Both the position numbers and the translations under genes were made by a program. A stretch of 64,000 nucleotides of DNA, from the NCBI GenBank assembly GCA_001897855.1, contig MKUO01000023.1, positions 1 through 64,000 of the forward strand. Direction: 5' to 3'. The notes under the pieces are model-generated. The model saw nothing but the letters and a program-made list of their open reading frames with translations. It was not told the origin of the DNA and ran no database searches. Shown here one piece after another: positions 63,742 to 64,000 of this stretch (position 1 is the first letter of the stretch; each line of letters starts with the position of its first letter). Source of the DNA: Bacteroidetes bacterium 43-93 (GTDB lineage: Bacteria; Bacteroidota; Bacteroidia; Chitinophagales; Chitinophagaceae).

Positions 63742-64000
63742 ATGCGTCTAAAATTACAATGGTTATGTGCAGCAGGTCTTTTATGGGCTTCTTCAGCAAA
63801 TGCCCAAACATTTCCGGTAAGCAGTATTAATATCAATGGGGCTGATACCAACCGTATCAATATCGTAGTGCTTCCGGATGGCTTTCTTTCTACACAGCTT
63901 GATACCTTTAAGGACAAGGTAAAAAGCATACAGACTTACGTGTTCAGTGCAAGCCCTTATAAAGAGTATGCGAAATTCTTCAACGTATATAGCATACAGG
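63742..64000 (+). CDS. Start of an M64-type (IgA peptidase-like) secreted metallopeptidase, cut by window end
   Basis: The first 86 codons are open. They encode a signal peptide (1-22, SANAQ) then INIVVLPDGFLSTQLDTFKD and SPYKEYAKFFNVYSIQ, which are the beginning of the M64 peptidase domain (N-I-V-V-L-x-D-G and P-Y-x-x-Y-x-x-F-F-N-V). The HExxH zinc motif would lie beyond the edge, so activity cannot be judged. It begins 1 bp after a lipoprotein gene. Confidence 0.75.
   Translation, partial: MRLKLQWLCAAGLLWASSANAQTFPVSSININGADTNRINIVVLPDGFLSTQLDTFKDKVKSIQTYVFSASPYKEYAKFFNVYSIQ

Overview
The window is a stretch of ordinary chromosome from a member of the Bacteroidota, most likely a Chitinophagales/Chitinophagaceae-type organism (inference). 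The evidence is consistent across it. There are type IX secretion cargo proteins with both type A and gliding-type (type B) C-terminal domains, a TonB-dependent receptor with a carboxypeptidase-like N-terminus, and BatA and DUF4199 membrane proteins. The Bacteroidota promoter signature (TTTG, spacer, TAnnTTTG) precedes many genes, and Shine-Dalgarno sequences are scarce. I see no CRISPR array, insertion sequence, prophage, tRNA or rRNA gene. All 53 protein genes called here look intact; two are cut by the window edges.

Layout. 1-8.5 kb: a truncated GEVED-domain surface protein, Xaa-Pro aminopeptidase, the DNA clamp dnaN, a small secreted protein and alaS. 8.7-12.6 kb: a polytopic membrane protein, then an AhpD-like / DUF1348 / AraC-regulator group. 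12.7-18.0 kb: a tight five-gene operon (BatA-like VWA protein, a dihydroorotase homologue that has lost its metal ligands, two DUF4199 proteins, a DPM1-like glycosyltransferase). 18.0-21.7 kb: a HmuY-like T9SS cargo protein followed by a TonB-dependent receptor. 21.8-28.7 kb: asd, a lipoprotein, two secreted metallopeptidases (M28, M2) and a gliding-type surface protein. 28.8-35.8 kb: feoB, a membrane protein resembling the ethylene-receptor sensor domain joined to PAS and an orphan H-box, the iscS/iscA pair, a GSCFA protein and clpP. 35.9-38.6 kb: an lpxH / SixA-like phosphatase / kinase-RapZ fusion operon. 38.7-41.5 kb: a SAM-I riboswitch controlling a trans-sulfuration enzyme and homoserine dehydrogenase. 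41.5-44.2 kb: a TIGR02757 protein, a cyclophilin and corA.

44.2-52.2 kb is a surface-glycan type cluster: two tandem GT2 enzymes, a B12-type radical SAM protein, two methyltransferases, a GT4 enzyme, a nucleotidyltransferase in reverse orientation, and a Wzz-like chain-length protein. 52.2-64 kb returns to housekeeping and envelope genes: methylmalonyl-CoA epimerase, bactofilin, yidC, a DUF6624-like protein, gyrB, an ABC exporter, an M28-PDZ peptidase, scpB, a lipoprotein and the start of an M64-type peptidase.

Functionally, asd, homoserine dehydrogenase and the trans-sulfuration enzyme feed methionine synthesis from aspartate, and the last two sit under a riboswitch whose antiterminator can be read directly. 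HmuY-like protein plus receptor and FeoB point to heme and ferrous iron uptake; IscS/IscA use iron for cluster assembly. The most unusual items are the catalytically dead dihydroorotase homologue in a membrane/glycosyltransferase operon, the ethylene-receptor-like sensor without a kinase domain, and perfect dyads sitting on the start codons of corA and the M2 peptidase gene. I did not find a clear, wholly new multi-gene system; these are the best candidates for follow-up.
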